NCBI RefSeq assembly: GCF_022346005.1
Contig: NZ_JAKRMY010000005.1
Coordinates: 78,759-142,758 of the forward strand
Source: Corynebacterium sp. ACRPS
GTDB taxonomy: Bacteria > Actinomycetota > Actinomycetes > Mycobacteriales > Mycobacteriaceae
Direction: 5' to 3'
Length of the DNA stretch: 64,000 bases
Shown in pieces: positions 34,058-43,711 of this stretch (the stretch's first letter is position 1; each line of letters starts with the position of its first letter). A model generated the notes under the pieces. The model was given only the letters and a program-made list of their open reading frames with translations. It had not been told where the DNA came from and searched no databases. The position numbers and the translations under genes are program-made.

Positions 34058-35521
34058 TCATACTTTAGCGCCTGTTTTTGGGTTCTTCCTGGCAGGCACG
34101 ATCCATTTCACTGCACTCAGACCTACAAGAGTGATAGCGCCCAATACGGCAAGGCCGGTCCACAGCACCACTGCCTCACCATCGTTGCCCGCCACGGTGA
34201 CAGCCGCCGTTGTCCAGTTGAGCGGCAAAAGGTTAGCTACTACCTGCCACACCTTGTCCACCCCGGCGATGGCCGCGGATTTCCACAGCCACCCCACCAA
34301 TGCGGTCTGCCCAATGCCAAAGATCGCGGCGAGGATGGATCCTACGGTCATGCCACACAGTTCGAGCAGGCCACGCACGATAAGAGCGGAGGACAGGGCA
34401 CCCAAGAACAGCGCCCCTCCGGCGGCCACCGCGGCGATGGGGGTAAGGCCGATGGACAAGACGAAGAGCAGGATCTCCCCGATAGCCACCGCTGCCAGCG
34501 ATCCGCCGAGAACCATCAGCCACGGGCGGAATCCCAATTTCCACGCCACTCCGGCCGCGGATCCAGCCAGCAGGACGAGCGCGGAAATGAGCATGGCGAT
34601 GACCGGGCTCAGCTGGCGCGCATCTTCCTCCGCGGCCACGTGCGCGGGAGGCAGGGCGCGCTGCACCGCGCCCAGGTTCGATTGGTTTTGTTCCGCCATG
34701 CCGGTGAGCTTGCCGGCGCCATCGTCAAGCTGGCCCACCCCATCGAGAGCCTCATCCACACGGCTATTGAGCTCCGCTATGGACTGGTTGAGCTGTTGCG
34801 CACCTGCCACGGCCTGGTTGATGCCATCGTGGTAGGCATAACCGCTTACCGCCAGCTGATTGGAGAGATCGCGCGAGCCATCCTTCAGCTTCTTCAGCTC
34901 CCCAGTCAGGGATTCATCGAGGCGGAAGTTTTCCACCTGCTTGCGCAAATCCCCCAGCTGGGAACGAACTTGTTTCGCTTCCTTGGAATCATTTCCTTTC
35001 AGGTCGCGCACCGTACCGTCGATGGCTTCTAGGATTTGGCCTTGGACGGCTCCCAGGCCCACGACCTGGTCAACGGCCCCTCCGACGGTATTGGCCAGTT
35101 CCGTCGCCCCACCGCCGAGGGTATTGGTCCCTGACTGCAACTGGTTAAGCCCCGACACCAGCTCTTGCGAACCACCGGCGAGCTTTTCGACGCCCTCGCC
35201 TAATTCCCCAGCACCCTTATCCAGCTCACTGGTGCCCTTGTTTAACCGATCCGCGCCAGATTTCAGGATGCTAGCCTGCGCTTGGGCGTGGCTGGCGGCC
35301 TCGGCGGCTTCCTTAAGCTCTGGCGAGGTCGAATTCGCCTGCGGCGCGCCATAAGGCTGCGCGGCGCTCGACCACGCATGCGCCGGTTCCCACTGCGACC
35401 AGGCCGCCACTGCGGTACCAACGATAAGCGGTACGGCGAGCAATACGAGCAGTAAGAGTGTGCGCCACCGCGAGGAACTCGCGGACGCGGTGGGCGCGGT
35501 CGAGGCAAGGCGTTTGGTCAT
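34058..35521 (-). CDS. YhgE/Pip-type membrane protein with Leu-x-x-Gly heptads
   Basis: 487 residues. One N-terminal membrane helix (LLLLVLLAVPLIVGTAVAAW) is followed by a 250-residue extracytoplasmic region made of heptads with Leu and Gly (LNKGTSELDKGAGELGEG, LAGGSQELVSGLNQLQSG), then about five C-terminal membrane helices. This is the layout of the YhgE/Pip family (phage-infection protein-like) that is often linked to lipid or surface transport, including LXG-type secretion in Firmicutes. The function here is unknown. No MmpL or ABC partner is adjacent. Confidence 0.85.
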   Translation of the reverse strand: MTKRLASTAPTASASSSRWRTLLLLVLLAVPLIVGTAVAAWSQWEPAHAWSSAAQPYGAPQANSTSPELKEAAEAASHAQAQASILKSGADRLNKGTSELDKGAGELGEGVEKLAGGSQELVSGLNQLQSGTNTLGGGATELANTVGGAVDQVVGLGAVQGQILEAIDGTVRDLKGNDSKEAKQVRSQLGDLRKQVENFRLDESLTGELKKLKDGSRDLSNQLAVSGYAYHDGINQAVAGAQQLNQSIAELNSRVDEALDGVGQLDDGAGKLTGMAEQNQSNLGAVQRALPPAHVAAEEDARQLSPVIAMLISALVLLAGSAAGVAWKLGFRPWLMVLGGSLAAVAIGEILLFVLSIGLTPIAAVAAGGALFLGALSSALIVRGLLELCGMTVGSILAAIFGIGQTALVGWLWKSAAIAGVDKVWQVVANLLPLNWTTAAVTVAGNDGEAVVLWTGLAVLGAITLVGLSAVKWIVPARKNPKTGAKV

Positions 35522-35605
35522 GCTAGTAACCTATCGCTGCAGGTCATTCCCTTTCTGCAGGCGCGCCGATCCCCACGCATTACAAAGAGAATCTACTATT
35601 AAGAC

Positions 35606-36172
35606 ATGTCTAATCCTCTAAAACTCTCTCACTCCCGCGCCTTGGCGTGCGTAGCCGCGTTTCCGCTGTGCATGGCATTGGTCTCCTGCACCGATGATGC
35701 CGATAACTCTGGCGATTCCAGTGAGCCCCAGTTTTCTGATGCCGTGGCGCAATCCAGCTCCAGCTCCAGCACTACAAGTTCCACGGAGCAAACGGCGACT
35801 ACGACGGACTCGCCCACAACCTCCCCGGTAGAAACGGTAGAAACTACTGCACAGCCACCTGCACCACAGGAGACAACAGTCACTACCACTACCACGCAGG
35901 CCAAAGGTGATTGTTCCCCAAGTACCTTCTCGTCTCTAGAGCCCGATATGGGCAAAATTGTGGTGTCGGATTGCGACGGGGAATGGGCTCATTTTGGCAA
36001 AGACAGTACAGATTGGACCGCTTGGGCACGTTTTAGCGATGGCGCATGGACAACTATTGAACCCATCGGTGAAACAAATAGTGGTTTGACCGCACCGTGC
36101 TATGACGTAGACAAATGGATCAATCAGGGCGCGCCGAGCTTTGTTGCAGACAATATGCGCCGCTGCGATTAA
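35606..36172 (+). CDS. Ser/Thr-rich lipoprotein
   Basis: 188 residues. A signal peptide ends in the lipobox LVSC with Cys28 as lipid attachment site. Residues about 45-105 are a Ser/Thr/Pro linker typical of proteins that span the cell wall and may be O-mannosylated. The last 90 residues form a small globular domain with four cysteines (KGDCSPS, VSDCDGE, TAPCYDV and RRCD), so two disulfides are likely. No family is recognised. A large stem-loop follows. Confidence 0.78.
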   Translation: MSNPLKLSHSRALACVAAFPLCMALVSCTDDADNSGDSSEPQFSDAVAQSSSSSSTTSSTEQTATTTDSPTTSPVETVETTAQPPAPQETTVTTTTTQAKGDCSPSTFSSLEPDMGKIVVSDCDGEWAHFGKDSTDWTAWARFSDGAWTTIEPIGETNSGLTAPCYDVDKWINQGAPSFVADNMRRCD

Positions 36173-36187
36173 TCCCGCCTAACGCAC

Positions 36188-36269
36188 AAGCCGCCTTCGA
36201 CCAATTACTCCACCCAACTCACAGCAGCTCACTGTGGGGTGAGGACGCAGGGATGGTCGAAGGCGGCTT
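36188..36269. terminator. Long stem-loop between lipoprotein and katA genes
   Basis: AAGCCGCCTTCGACCA at 36188-36203 pairs over 16 bp with TGGTCGAAGGCGGCTT at 36254-36269. Inside the 50-base loop CACAG and CTGTG can pair again. TTTGCTTT follows on the plus strand. It serves the convergent lipoprotein and katA genes. Confidence 0.82.
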
Positions 36270-36309
36270 TGCTTTACGCCTCTAAGAAGCAGTACACCGC
36301 AGTAGTGGG

Positions 36310-37860
36310 CTACTTCTTTTCAGCGAAGACCTCGCGCACGCGCTGACCCAAGTCCGGGTGGACGTTGGTCCAGTACTGGTACACGCGCTCTTCGGTTTCT
36401 TCGGACACGCCGGCCATCGCGTTGGTGATATTGGTGACCAAGCGCTCCTTGGCGGCATCGTCATAGACGTTTTCGTACAGGTCGCGTGCTTGGACGAAGT
36501 CATCGTCTTCCGCGTGGCGCACGTATGGCGCGCGGACCAAGTCCTGACCGTGGGGGTCTGGGTTCACGTAGAGGTCCGCCGCGGTGGTGGTCTCGAGGTC
36601 CTCGCGGTTGTTGACGGAGGCATCGTCAAGCACACCCGCGCCCTTCGCATGGCGGTTGGGCGAGTACACCGGATCCTCTGGAGCATTGTAGAAATACTGC
36701 ATGGGACCCTCGTGCTCGTAGGTATTGACCTTCTCCGCATTGCGCGGCTGGTTGACCGGCAGCTGCTTGTAGTTCGGCCCGATGCGGTAGCGCTGCTGGT
36801 CAGCATAGGCAAAGACGCGAGCCTGCAGCATCTTATCCGGGGACAGGCCAACGCCCGGCACAATATTGGAGGGATCCAGCGCAACCTGCTCGATCTGGGC
36901 GAAGAAGTTGCGCGGGTTGCGGTTGAGCTCAAAATAGCCCACATCGTGCAGCGGGTAGTCCTTCTTGGACCAGACCTTGGTCAGATCGAAGGGGTTGAAG
37001 CGGTAGTCCTCTGCCTCCGCAAGCGGCATGATCTGCACCTTGACGTCCCAGATGGGGTAGTTGCCCTCTTCGATGGCATTGTAGAGGTCCGCGCGGTGGC
37101 TATCCGGGTTCTTACCGGCTTCCACGGTGGCCTCTTCATCGGTGAAGTTCTCTACGCCCTGGCGGGAGATGAAGTGGTACTTCACCCAGAAGGCCTCGCC
37201 ATCTTCGTTGACCCACTGGAAGGTGTGGGAACCGTAGCCGTTTTGGTGACGGGTGGTCTTCGGGGTGCCGCGGTCACCCATCAGATAGGTCACCTGGTGG
37301 GCGGATTCAGGGTTGCGGGTCCAGAAATCCCACTGCATATCGGCATCGCGCAGGCCGTTGGAGCCCAGGCGCTTTTGGGAGTGGATGAAGTCTGGAAACT
37401 TCATGCCATCGCGCAGGAAGAATACCGGGGTGTTATTGCCCACGATGTCGAAGTTGCCGTCTTCGGTGTAGAAGCGCAGGGCAAAGCCGTGCACGTCGCG
37501 CCAGGTATCCGGGGATCCCTGCTCGCCGGCGACGGTGGAAAAGCGGCCCATCATCGGGGTGACGGTGCCCTTCTGGAAGACCTTGGCCTTGGTGTAGGCG
37601 GACACGTCTTCGGTGATGTGCAGCTCACCGTAGGCGCCGTGGCCCTTGGCGTGCGGGGTACGCTCGGGCACGCGCTCGCGGTTGAAGTGGGCGAGCTTTT
37701 CAATGAGGTGAATATCGTTGAGCGCAACCGGGCCCTGGGGGCCGGCGGTCACGGATGTGTTCTCGGACGGCACGGGCTGGCCGGACGGGCGGGTCGTGGT
37801 GCCCTTACCTGCGGGACGCTGTCCCTTGTTCAGGATGTCATCAGCAGTGGAATCAGTCAT
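36310..37860 (-). CDS. katA: Monofunctional heme catalase
   Basis: 516 residues from ATG 37860, with AGGAGG 13 bp upstream; the longer frame would not have it. The heme pocket His lies in PHAKGHGAYG, the catalytic Asn in VGNNTPVFFLRD, and the proximal heme ligand Tyr in RVFAYADQQRYRIG. NADPH-type small-subunit catalase is the best match. It removes hydrogen peroxide. It is separated from sigC by about 185 bp, divergently oriented, as in C. glutamicum where katA and sigC are neighbours. No OxyR or DtxR box was recognised in the gap. Confidence 0.97.
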   Translation of the reverse strand: MTDSTADDILNKGQRPAGKGTTTRPSGQPVPSENTSVTAGPQGPVALNDIHLIEKLAHFNRERVPERTPHAKGHGAYGELHITEDVSAYTKAKVFQKGTVTPMMGRFSTVAGEQGSPDTWRDVHGFALRFYTEDGNFDIVGNNTPVFFLRDGMKFPDFIHSQKRLGSNGLRDADMQWDFWTRNPESAHQVTYLMGDRGTPKTTRHQNGYGSHTFQWVNEDGEAFWVKYHFISRQGVENFTDEEATVEAGKNPDSHRADLYNAIEEGNYPIWDVKVQIMPLAEAEDYRFNPFDLTKVWSKKDYPLHDVGYFELNRNPRNFFAQIEQVALDPSNIVPGVGLSPDKMLQARVFAYADQQRYRIGPNYKQLPVNQPRNAEKVNTYEHEGPMQYFYNAPEDPVYSPNRHAKGAGVLDDASVNNREDLETTTAADLYVNPDPHGQDLVRAPYVRHAEDDDFVQARDLYENVYDDAAKERLVTNITNAMAGVSEETEERVYQYWTNVHPDLGQRVREVFAEKK

Positions 37861-37976
37861 GGTATGTCTTTGCCTCCTGGCAATCAGTCGATAATTTGGG
37901 GTCAATTATCAATCACGGACAACCCATAGCTTACTACGTATAACGGCACTGCGCTACCTTTTTCCGCACATATGCC

Positions 37977-37991
37977 GCTTGCCGATGCCCC
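37977..37991. repeat. One copy of a dispersed 15-bp motif (CGCTTGCCGATGCCCC family)
   Basis: GCTTGCCGATGCCCC here recurs exactly at 43780-43794 and 47383-47397. It recurs with one change at 6640-6655 (GCTTGCCGATGTCCCC), and on the other strand at 12392-12407, 40460-40475, 56619-56632 and 58228-58243. Near copies with GCTTACC lie at 14975-14988 and 54277-54291, and GCTTGCCGATGCC at 21542-21554. Copies occur in genes (either sense) and in gaps. All are in the core part; I saw none after tRNA-Ser. Confidence 0.55.
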
Positions 37992-38044
37992 AGTCACCGC
38001 AACCTTGGATAAGAAATGCAGGAGCTACTGGTAGATTCATTCAG

Positions 38045-38587
38045 GTGACACACCACTCCGCAGCAGACGACGCCCGCGTCACCGAGCTCGCCCTCCGGGC
38101 TGGGCGCGGCGACCGAGCAGCGCTTACGGAGTTCATCAAGGCCACGCAGGATGACGTATGGCGCCTGCTCGCCCACCTGGGCGGCCCCGAAATCGCCGAC
38201 GATCTCACCCAAGAGACCTACCTGCGCGTCATCGGCGCCTTGCCGCGCTTTGCCGCCCGCTCTTCCGCGCGCACCTGGCTGCTCTCGCTGGCCCGGCGCG
38301 TGTGGGTGGATAATATCCGCCACGATATGGCCCGGCCCCGCAAGTCCGCCACGCAATACGAGGACGCCATGAGCTCCGCCGCGGAAAACTCCGGTTCCTG
38401 GAGCGATTGGATTGATGCCCGTGCGCTTATCGATGCCCTGCCCGCCGACCGCCGCGAAGCCCTCATCCTCACCCAGGTGCTGGGCTATACCTATGAGGAA
38501 GCAGCCAAGATCGCCGGGGTACGTGTTGGCACCATCCGCTCCCGCGTGGCGCGCGCCCGCAAGGACCTCATTGAGGGCGCAAATTAA
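38045..38587 (+). CDS. sigC: ECF sigma factor SigC
   Basis: 180 residues from a GTG at 38045 (VTHHSAADDARV). Region 2 shows DLTQETYLRVIGALPRFAAR and region 4 shows PADRREALILTQVLGYTYEE with the helix-turn-helix GVRVGTIRSRVARARKDL. ECF sigma factors direct RNA polymerase to stress promoters. Position between katA and the YkvI/asd genes matches C. glutamicum sigC, which controls a branch of the quinol oxidase pathway. No anti-sigma factor gene follows; the next gene is a membrane protein of another family. Confidence 0.9.
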   Translation: MTHHSAADDARVTELALRAGRGDRAALTEFIKATQDDVWRLLAHLGGPEIADDLTQETYLRVIGALPRFAARSSARTWLLSLARRVWVDNIRHDMARPRKSATQYEDAMSSAAENSGSWSDWIDARALIDALPADRREALILTQVLGYTYEEAAKIAGVRVGTIRSRVARARKDLIEGAN

Positions 38588-38786
38588 TACCCCCGAATGT
38601 TCGAGCGCCTAGACGCATACTTTCGCCACAATACTTATCAACGTGCAGGTACTTGGGGCAGCGCAGCGGGCGCATGCGGACCCTGGGCGGGGTAGAAAAA
38701 TACTAAAGTGACGCGATTTCAGCTGTGAAGTCACGGGTGAAATGTGATTCTATTAGATACACACACGTGATAAATCGACCGTCGAT

Positions 38787-38818
38787 CCGGGCCCGCGCGT
38801 TCCCAAAGCCGGGCCCGG
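38787..38818. promoter_or_regulatory. GC-rich palindromic repeat before the YkvI gene
   Basis: CCGGGCCCG at 38787-38795 is followed by CCGGGCCCGG at 38809-38818. Both copies are themselves palindromic and can pair with one another across 13 bases. The pair lies 30 bp before the ATG at 38848, so it can form a stem in the 5' untranslated region. Confidence 0.4.
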
Positions 38819-38847
38819 CGAGTGTGAGTAAGAGAGTTTCTCCCCTC

Positions 38848-40206
38848 ATGATTAAACGCGCAATCGGAATCTCCATGGCGTTTATTGGCATCGTTGTGGG
38901 CGCAGGCTTTGCTTCGGGCCAAGAAGCCATGCAGTACTTCGTAGCTTTCGGCGAGTGGGGCCTGTGGGGCATCGCCCTCGCCGCCGGCCTCATGATGGTC
39001 ACCGGCGTGTCCATCCTGCAGCTGGGCTCCTATTTCCAAGCCGTGGAGCACACCGCTGTCTATAACAAGATCGCTTCACCAGTCACCGCCAAGATCTTGG
39101 ACTGGTCCACGCTTATTACGCTGTTTTCCATCGGTTTCGTCATGTTCGCCGGTGGTGGCTCCAATATCAACCAGCAATTCCCCAGCATCCCCGTGTGGGT
39201 CGGCGGCACCGTCATGCTGATCCTCGTGCTGCTGGTGGGTCTTATGGACGTGGACCGCGTTACCCGCGTCATCGGTACCATCACCCCGTTCATCATCGTC
39301 TTCGTGGCGTTGGCCACCGGCTACACCATCCTCACGGCCGATGTGGACTTCGCGTCCCTGAATACCTGGGCCATCGATAACGTCAATACCTCGCTGCCTA
39401 ACTGGTGGCTTTCTGCCCTGAACTACACCGGCCTGAACGTCATGACGGCCGTGTCCATGTCCATCGTCATCGGCGGTAACTTCCTGGATAACCGCGCCGT
39501 GGGCATCGGCGGCCTCATCGGTGGTTTCCTTTACCTCATCTTGCTTGCCCTGCTCGTCTTCGCCCTCTTCTTCGAGGCCAAGGACGTCAACGGCGAGGAC
39601 ATGCCGGTGTTGAAGCTGATTACCGGCATCCACCCAGTTCTCGGCATCTTGATGACCTTCGTCATCTACGGCATGGTCTTTAACACGGCCATCGGTATGT
39701 TCTACGCCCTGGGCAAGCGCCTGACCCGCAATAATCCACAGCGCTTCTACCCCGTCTATGCAGCATCCTGCATCATCGGCTTCATCCTGTCCTTCATCGG
39801 CTTCCAGTCCCTGGTCAGCAACGTCTACCCCATCCTGGGTTACCTCGGCCTGCTGATGATTGTCGTGATGGTTTATAACCGCATTAAAAACCGCGGCATG
39901 CTTGCCGATGAATCCGATCGCCGCATGCGCGCCCACGATCTCGTCGCCCGCAAGCTGGACCCGCGCGAGCGCTTTACCAAGAAGAACGAGCGCGAGCTGC
40001 GCATGCTAGCCGCGGCCTCTAATATGCACACGCAAGAATTCATCGATCACCTCGCCGAGGATATCCACGAGGAGCTCGAAGAGGACGATGAACTCGACTA
40101 CGACCGTTCAGAGCCCGCGCCTTCCGTCACCTACGTCCAGCACACGAAGCCGGAAGTACCTTCCGTTGATAGTGACTTGGACTTTGGCAAGAAAGACGAA
40201 GACTAA
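38848..40206 (+). CDS. YkvI-family membrane protein with acidic C-terminal tail
   Basis: 452 residues from ATG 38848 (MIKRAIGISMAF); a GTG at 38824 and an ATG at 38725's frame would lengthen a non-family N-terminus. About ten helices follow, with GVVVGAGFASGQE-like segment (IVVGAGFASGQEAM), the LeuT-fold motif of sodium-coupled carriers. The YkvI family is a branch of that superfamily; its substrate is unknown. After the last helix there is a 110-residue cytosolic tail rich in Glu and Asp (EDIHEELEEDDELDYD). The gene lies between sigC and asd and is followed by a strong terminator. Confidence 0.88.
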   Translation: MIKRAIGISMAFIGIVVGAGFASGQEAMQYFVAFGEWGLWGIALAAGLMMVTGVSILQLGSYFQAVEHTAVYNKIASPVTAKILDWSTLITLFSIGFVMFAGGGSNINQQFPSIPVWVGGTVMLILVLLVGLMDVDRVTRVIGTITPFIIVFVALATGYTILTADVDFASLNTWAIDNVNTSLPNWWLSALNYTGLNVMTAVSMSIVIGGNFLDNRAVGIGGLIGGFLYLILLALLVFALFFEAKDVNGEDMPVLKLITGIHPVLGILMTFVIYGMVFNTAIGMFYALGKRLTRNNPQRFYPVYAASCIIGFILSFIGFQSLVSNVYPILGYLGLLMIVVMVYNRIKNRGMLADESDRRMRAHDLVARKLDPRERFTKKNERELRMLAAASNMHTQEFIDHLAEDIHEELEEDDELDYDRSEPAPSVTYVQHTKPEVPSVDSDLDFGKKDED

Positions 40207-40227
40207 GGTTTAAGCGCCACTAAACGC

Positions 40228-40277
40228 AATTCGGCTCCTCGCTTCCCATTACAGGAAGGAGGAGCCGAATTTTTATG
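40228..40277 (+). terminator. Rho-independent terminator after the YkvI gene
   Basis: AATTCGGCTCCTC at 40228-40240 pairs with GAGGAGCCGAATT at about 40259-40271 and is followed by a T-run. It also faces the convergent asd gene. Confidence 0.9.
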
Positions 40278-40297
40278 CGCCGGGCAAAGCTTTGCGG

Positions 40298-41341
<1,044 letters not shown>

Positions 41342-41364
41342 TTATTGCTCTGTAGTGCTCTGAT

Positions 41365-41883
41365 TTAGCGTCCGGTTCCAGCATAGACGGTGGCTTCTTC
41401 CTCGCCGCCGAGCTGGAATTTATCGTGCAGGGCGCGCGCCGCCTTCTCTAGGTCTGCCTCGCGCGTCAGCATGGAGATGCGGATTTCGGAGGTGGAAATA
41501 AGCTCCATGTTCACTCCCACATCGCGCAGGGCCTCGGTAAAGTCCGCCGTCACGCCGGGGTGGGACTTCATGCCGGCGCCGACGAGGGAGACCTTGCCCA
41601 CCTGGTCATCGTAAAGCACATTGGACCAGCCGCCCTCAGACTGCAGCTTGCTCAATAGCTCCATCGCGCGGGGGCCATCGGCGCGCGGGCAGGTGAAGGT
41701 GATGTCGGTGGTGCCGTCCTCCAAGGAGGAGACGTTTTGCAGCACCATGTCAATATTGATCTCCGCATCGGCGATGACGCGGAATAGCTTCGCGGCCTCG
41801 CCCGGGCGATCTGGGATGCCCAGCACGGTTACCTTCGCCTCGGATTTATCAGTTGCTACACCAGTAAGTACTGCTTCTTCCAC
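41365..41883 (-). CDS. lysC: Aspartokinase beta subunit (internal in-frame start within lysC)
   Basis: A GTG at 41883 (Val250 of LysC, in [11 protein letters not shown]) is preceded by GAGGA seven bases upstream and would give 172 residues comprising the two ACT domains. This is the internal start known for C. glutamicum lysC, which makes an alpha2beta2 enzyme. The site is fully conserved here. The alternative ATG at 41898 (Met245) has no Shine-Dalgarno at the right distance. Confidence 0.8.
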   Translation of the reverse strand: MEEAVLTGVATDKSEAKVTVLGIPDRPGEAAKLFRVIADAEINIDMVLQNVSSLEDGTTDITFTCPRADGPRAMELLSKLQSEGGWSNVLYDDQVGKVSLVGAGMKSHPGVTADFTEALRDVGVNMELISTSEIRISMLTREADLEKAARALHDKFQLGGEEEATVYAGTGR

Positions 41884-42630
41884 GGGGATATCCTCCATCG
41901 AGCCGGTCACCAACGTGCCGGGGTCATTTGAATAAGACGAGCGAACTCGCAACGGAACATTGAAAGCGCGGGCGTATTCCACGCTGCGCAGGACCAGAAT
42001 CTTGGACCCTACGGCGGCCATTTCCAGCATCTCTTCAAAAGAGAGCTTTTCTAGCTTTTGCGCATCCGGAACGATGCGCGGATCGGCGGTATAGACGCCA
42101 TCGACATCGGAGTAAATCTCGCACACATCCGCCTTCAGCGCCGCAGCCAGGGCGACCGCGGTGGTATCGGACCCGCCGCGACCCAGGGTGGTCACATCGC
42201 GCGAGTCCTTATTCACGCCCTGGAATCCGGCGACGATGCAGATCTGTCCATCCTCTAGGGCCTCGGTCAGGCGGCCGGGGGTTACGTCAACGATGCGCGC
42301 ATTGCCGTGGCGCTCGGTGGTGAGCACGCCCGCCTGGGAGCCGGTAAAGGATTGGGCCTTCGCGCCCAGGGACTCCACCGCCATGGCCACTAGCGCATTG
42401 GAGATGCGCTCGCCGGCGGTAAGGAGCATATCCATTTCGCGCTGCGGGGGAACGGGATTGACTTGCGCTGCAAGGTCGAGAAGCTCATCGGTGGTATCCC
42501 CCATTGCGGAGCACACCACGACGACATCATTGCCCTGCTTTTTAGTGGCCACAATCCGCTCCGCTACCGCGCGGATGCGATCTGCGGATTCGAGGGAGGA
42601 GCCGCCGTATTTTTGAACGATCAGGGCCAC
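41365..42630 (-). CDS. lysC: Aspartokinase, alpha subunit
   Basis: 421 residues from the GTG at 42630, with AAAGGTGG upstream, exactly the length of the C. glutamicum enzyme. The kinase domain begins [14 protein letters not shown], with [19 protein letters not shown] in the aspartate site. Two ACT domains follow. Feedback-inhibition positions (numbered as in C. glutamicum) are wild type: Ser301 in QNVSSLED and Thr311 in DITFTC. It phosphorylates aspartate and is subject to concerted lysine plus threonine inhibition. An in-frame internal start yields the beta subunit. Confidence 0.97.
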   Translation of the reverse strand: MALIVQKYGGSSLESADRIRAVAERIVATKKQGNDVVVVCSAMGDTTDELLDLAAQVNPVPPQREMDMLLTAGERISNALVAMAVESLGAKAQSFTGSQAGVLTTERHGNARIVDVTPGRLTEALEDGQICIVAGFQGVNKDSRDVTTLGRGGSDTTAVALAAALKADVCEIYSDVDGVYTADPRIVPDAQKLEKLSFEEMLEMAAVGSKILVLRSVEYARAFNVPLRVRSSYSNDPGTLVTGSMEDIPVEEAVLTGVATDKSEAKVTVLGIPDRPGEAAKLFRVIADAEINIDMVLQNVSSLEDGTTDITFTCPRADGPRAMELLSKLQSEGGWSNVLYDDQVGKVSLVGAGMKSHPGVTADFTEALRDVGVNMELISTSEIRISMLTREADLEKAARALHDKFQLGGEEEATVYAGTGR

Positions 42631-42832
42631 GGTGTGGTTGCCACCTTTCGTTTTAAAAGGCACTCCTGAGCGCAGGCACGCCACAGAAATACCTGTCGGA
42701 CACTAGTCAAATTCCTATGCTACCCCGCAAGGCGCTACACCTCATCATAATTCCGAAACAATACTTTTATTTTATTCACACCCACCCCCGTGCGCACGAG
42801 GCGGCGGGGCGGGGGCGGCATCGCTAAGCAAA

Positions 42833-43711
42833 ATGCATCTCCGGGACTTTTTTACTAGCGTTGAGCGGGTGTTAAGCAACTTCCTGGCCGTATTCTTCGC
42901 GCTCGCCTCCGCGCTTACGGTTGCTTGGGGCACGGTGGTTCGCCACCGCATTGCCCTTGAAGCAGACGATTCAGTCATGCGCTCCGCCATGACCAACCCA
43001 CTGTGGTGGGTCGGCACCGGCGCGGCCATACTCGCCTACGGCCTCCAAGTCGTCGCCCTGGGCTTTGGTACCTTGCTGGTGGTCCAGCCCATTTTGGTGC
43101 TCTCGCTCATGTTTACCCTGCCGCTTTCGGCCTGGTACGCCAAGCGCCCCATGCCCGTGCACGAAACGTTCTGGTCCATTGCACTCACGATTGCGGTCGG
43201 CGTGATGGTGGTCTACGGCCGCCCCGTCGCCGGCAATCCCCGGCCCGAATGGAGCCAGTGGTGGCCCGCGCTACTATTGGGCCTGGCCACCCTGGTCGCG
43301 TTGGGCGTGGCCGGCCATAAATTCCGCGAGCAGCGCCCGCTCGCCCTGGGCACCGCCTGCGGCGTCATCTATGGCTTCGTCGCCCTGCTATCGAAGGCCG
43401 TGGTCGATATCTTCACCCACGAGGGCCTGAGCGTCCTGGTGGGCAGCTGGCAGTTCTACGGCCTCATCGGCCTCGCCCTGACCGGCACCGTGGTGCAGCA
43501 GTACTCCTTCAACGCCGGCCCGCTGGCGCAGTCGTTGCCGGCCATGACCATCTTCGAGCCCATCGTCGCCTTCGGCTTGGGCTATATGGTCTTGGGCGAA
43601 AAATTCCTCATCGATTCCACCGCCGGCTGGCTCGTCATGATGGCCGCGCTCGGCGTCATGATCGCCGCGACCATCATTTTGTCGCGCAATCCTGTCAGCC
43701 AGCGCAGTTAG
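42833..43711 (+). CDS. DMT-type membrane transporter
   Basis: 292 residues, nine or ten hydrophobic segments. ASALTVAWGTVVRHR and the second-half helix ending EPIVAFGLGYMVLGEKF are as in drug/metabolite transporters (EamA or NIPA-like); the latter is the standard DMT signature. An in-frame GTG at 42869 is a possible alternative start. It is divergent from lysC with about 200 bp between and overlaps the following convergent gene by 4 bp. The substrate is unknown. Confidence 0.8.
   Translation: MHLRDFFTSVERVLSNFLAVFFALASALTVAWGTVVRHRIALEADDSVMRSAMTNPLWWVGTGAAILAYGLQVVALGFGTLLVVQPILVLSLMFTLPLSAWYAKRPMPVHETFWSIALTIAVGVMVVYGRPVAGNPRPEWSQWWPALLLGLATLVALGVAGHKFREQRPLALGTACGVIYGFVALLSKAVVDIFTHEGLSVLVGSWQFYGLIGLALTGTVVQQYSFNAGPLAQSLPAMTIFEPIVAFGLGYMVLGEKFLIDSTAGWLVMMAALGVMIAATIILSRNPVSQRS

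Noticed and set aside
36358..37929. 523-codon plus-strand frame opposite katA
   Set aside because: It covers the katA gene in the opposite sense. The composition (His, Val, Gly, Arg) is what reversing catalase codons gives; catalase motifs are all on the other strand.
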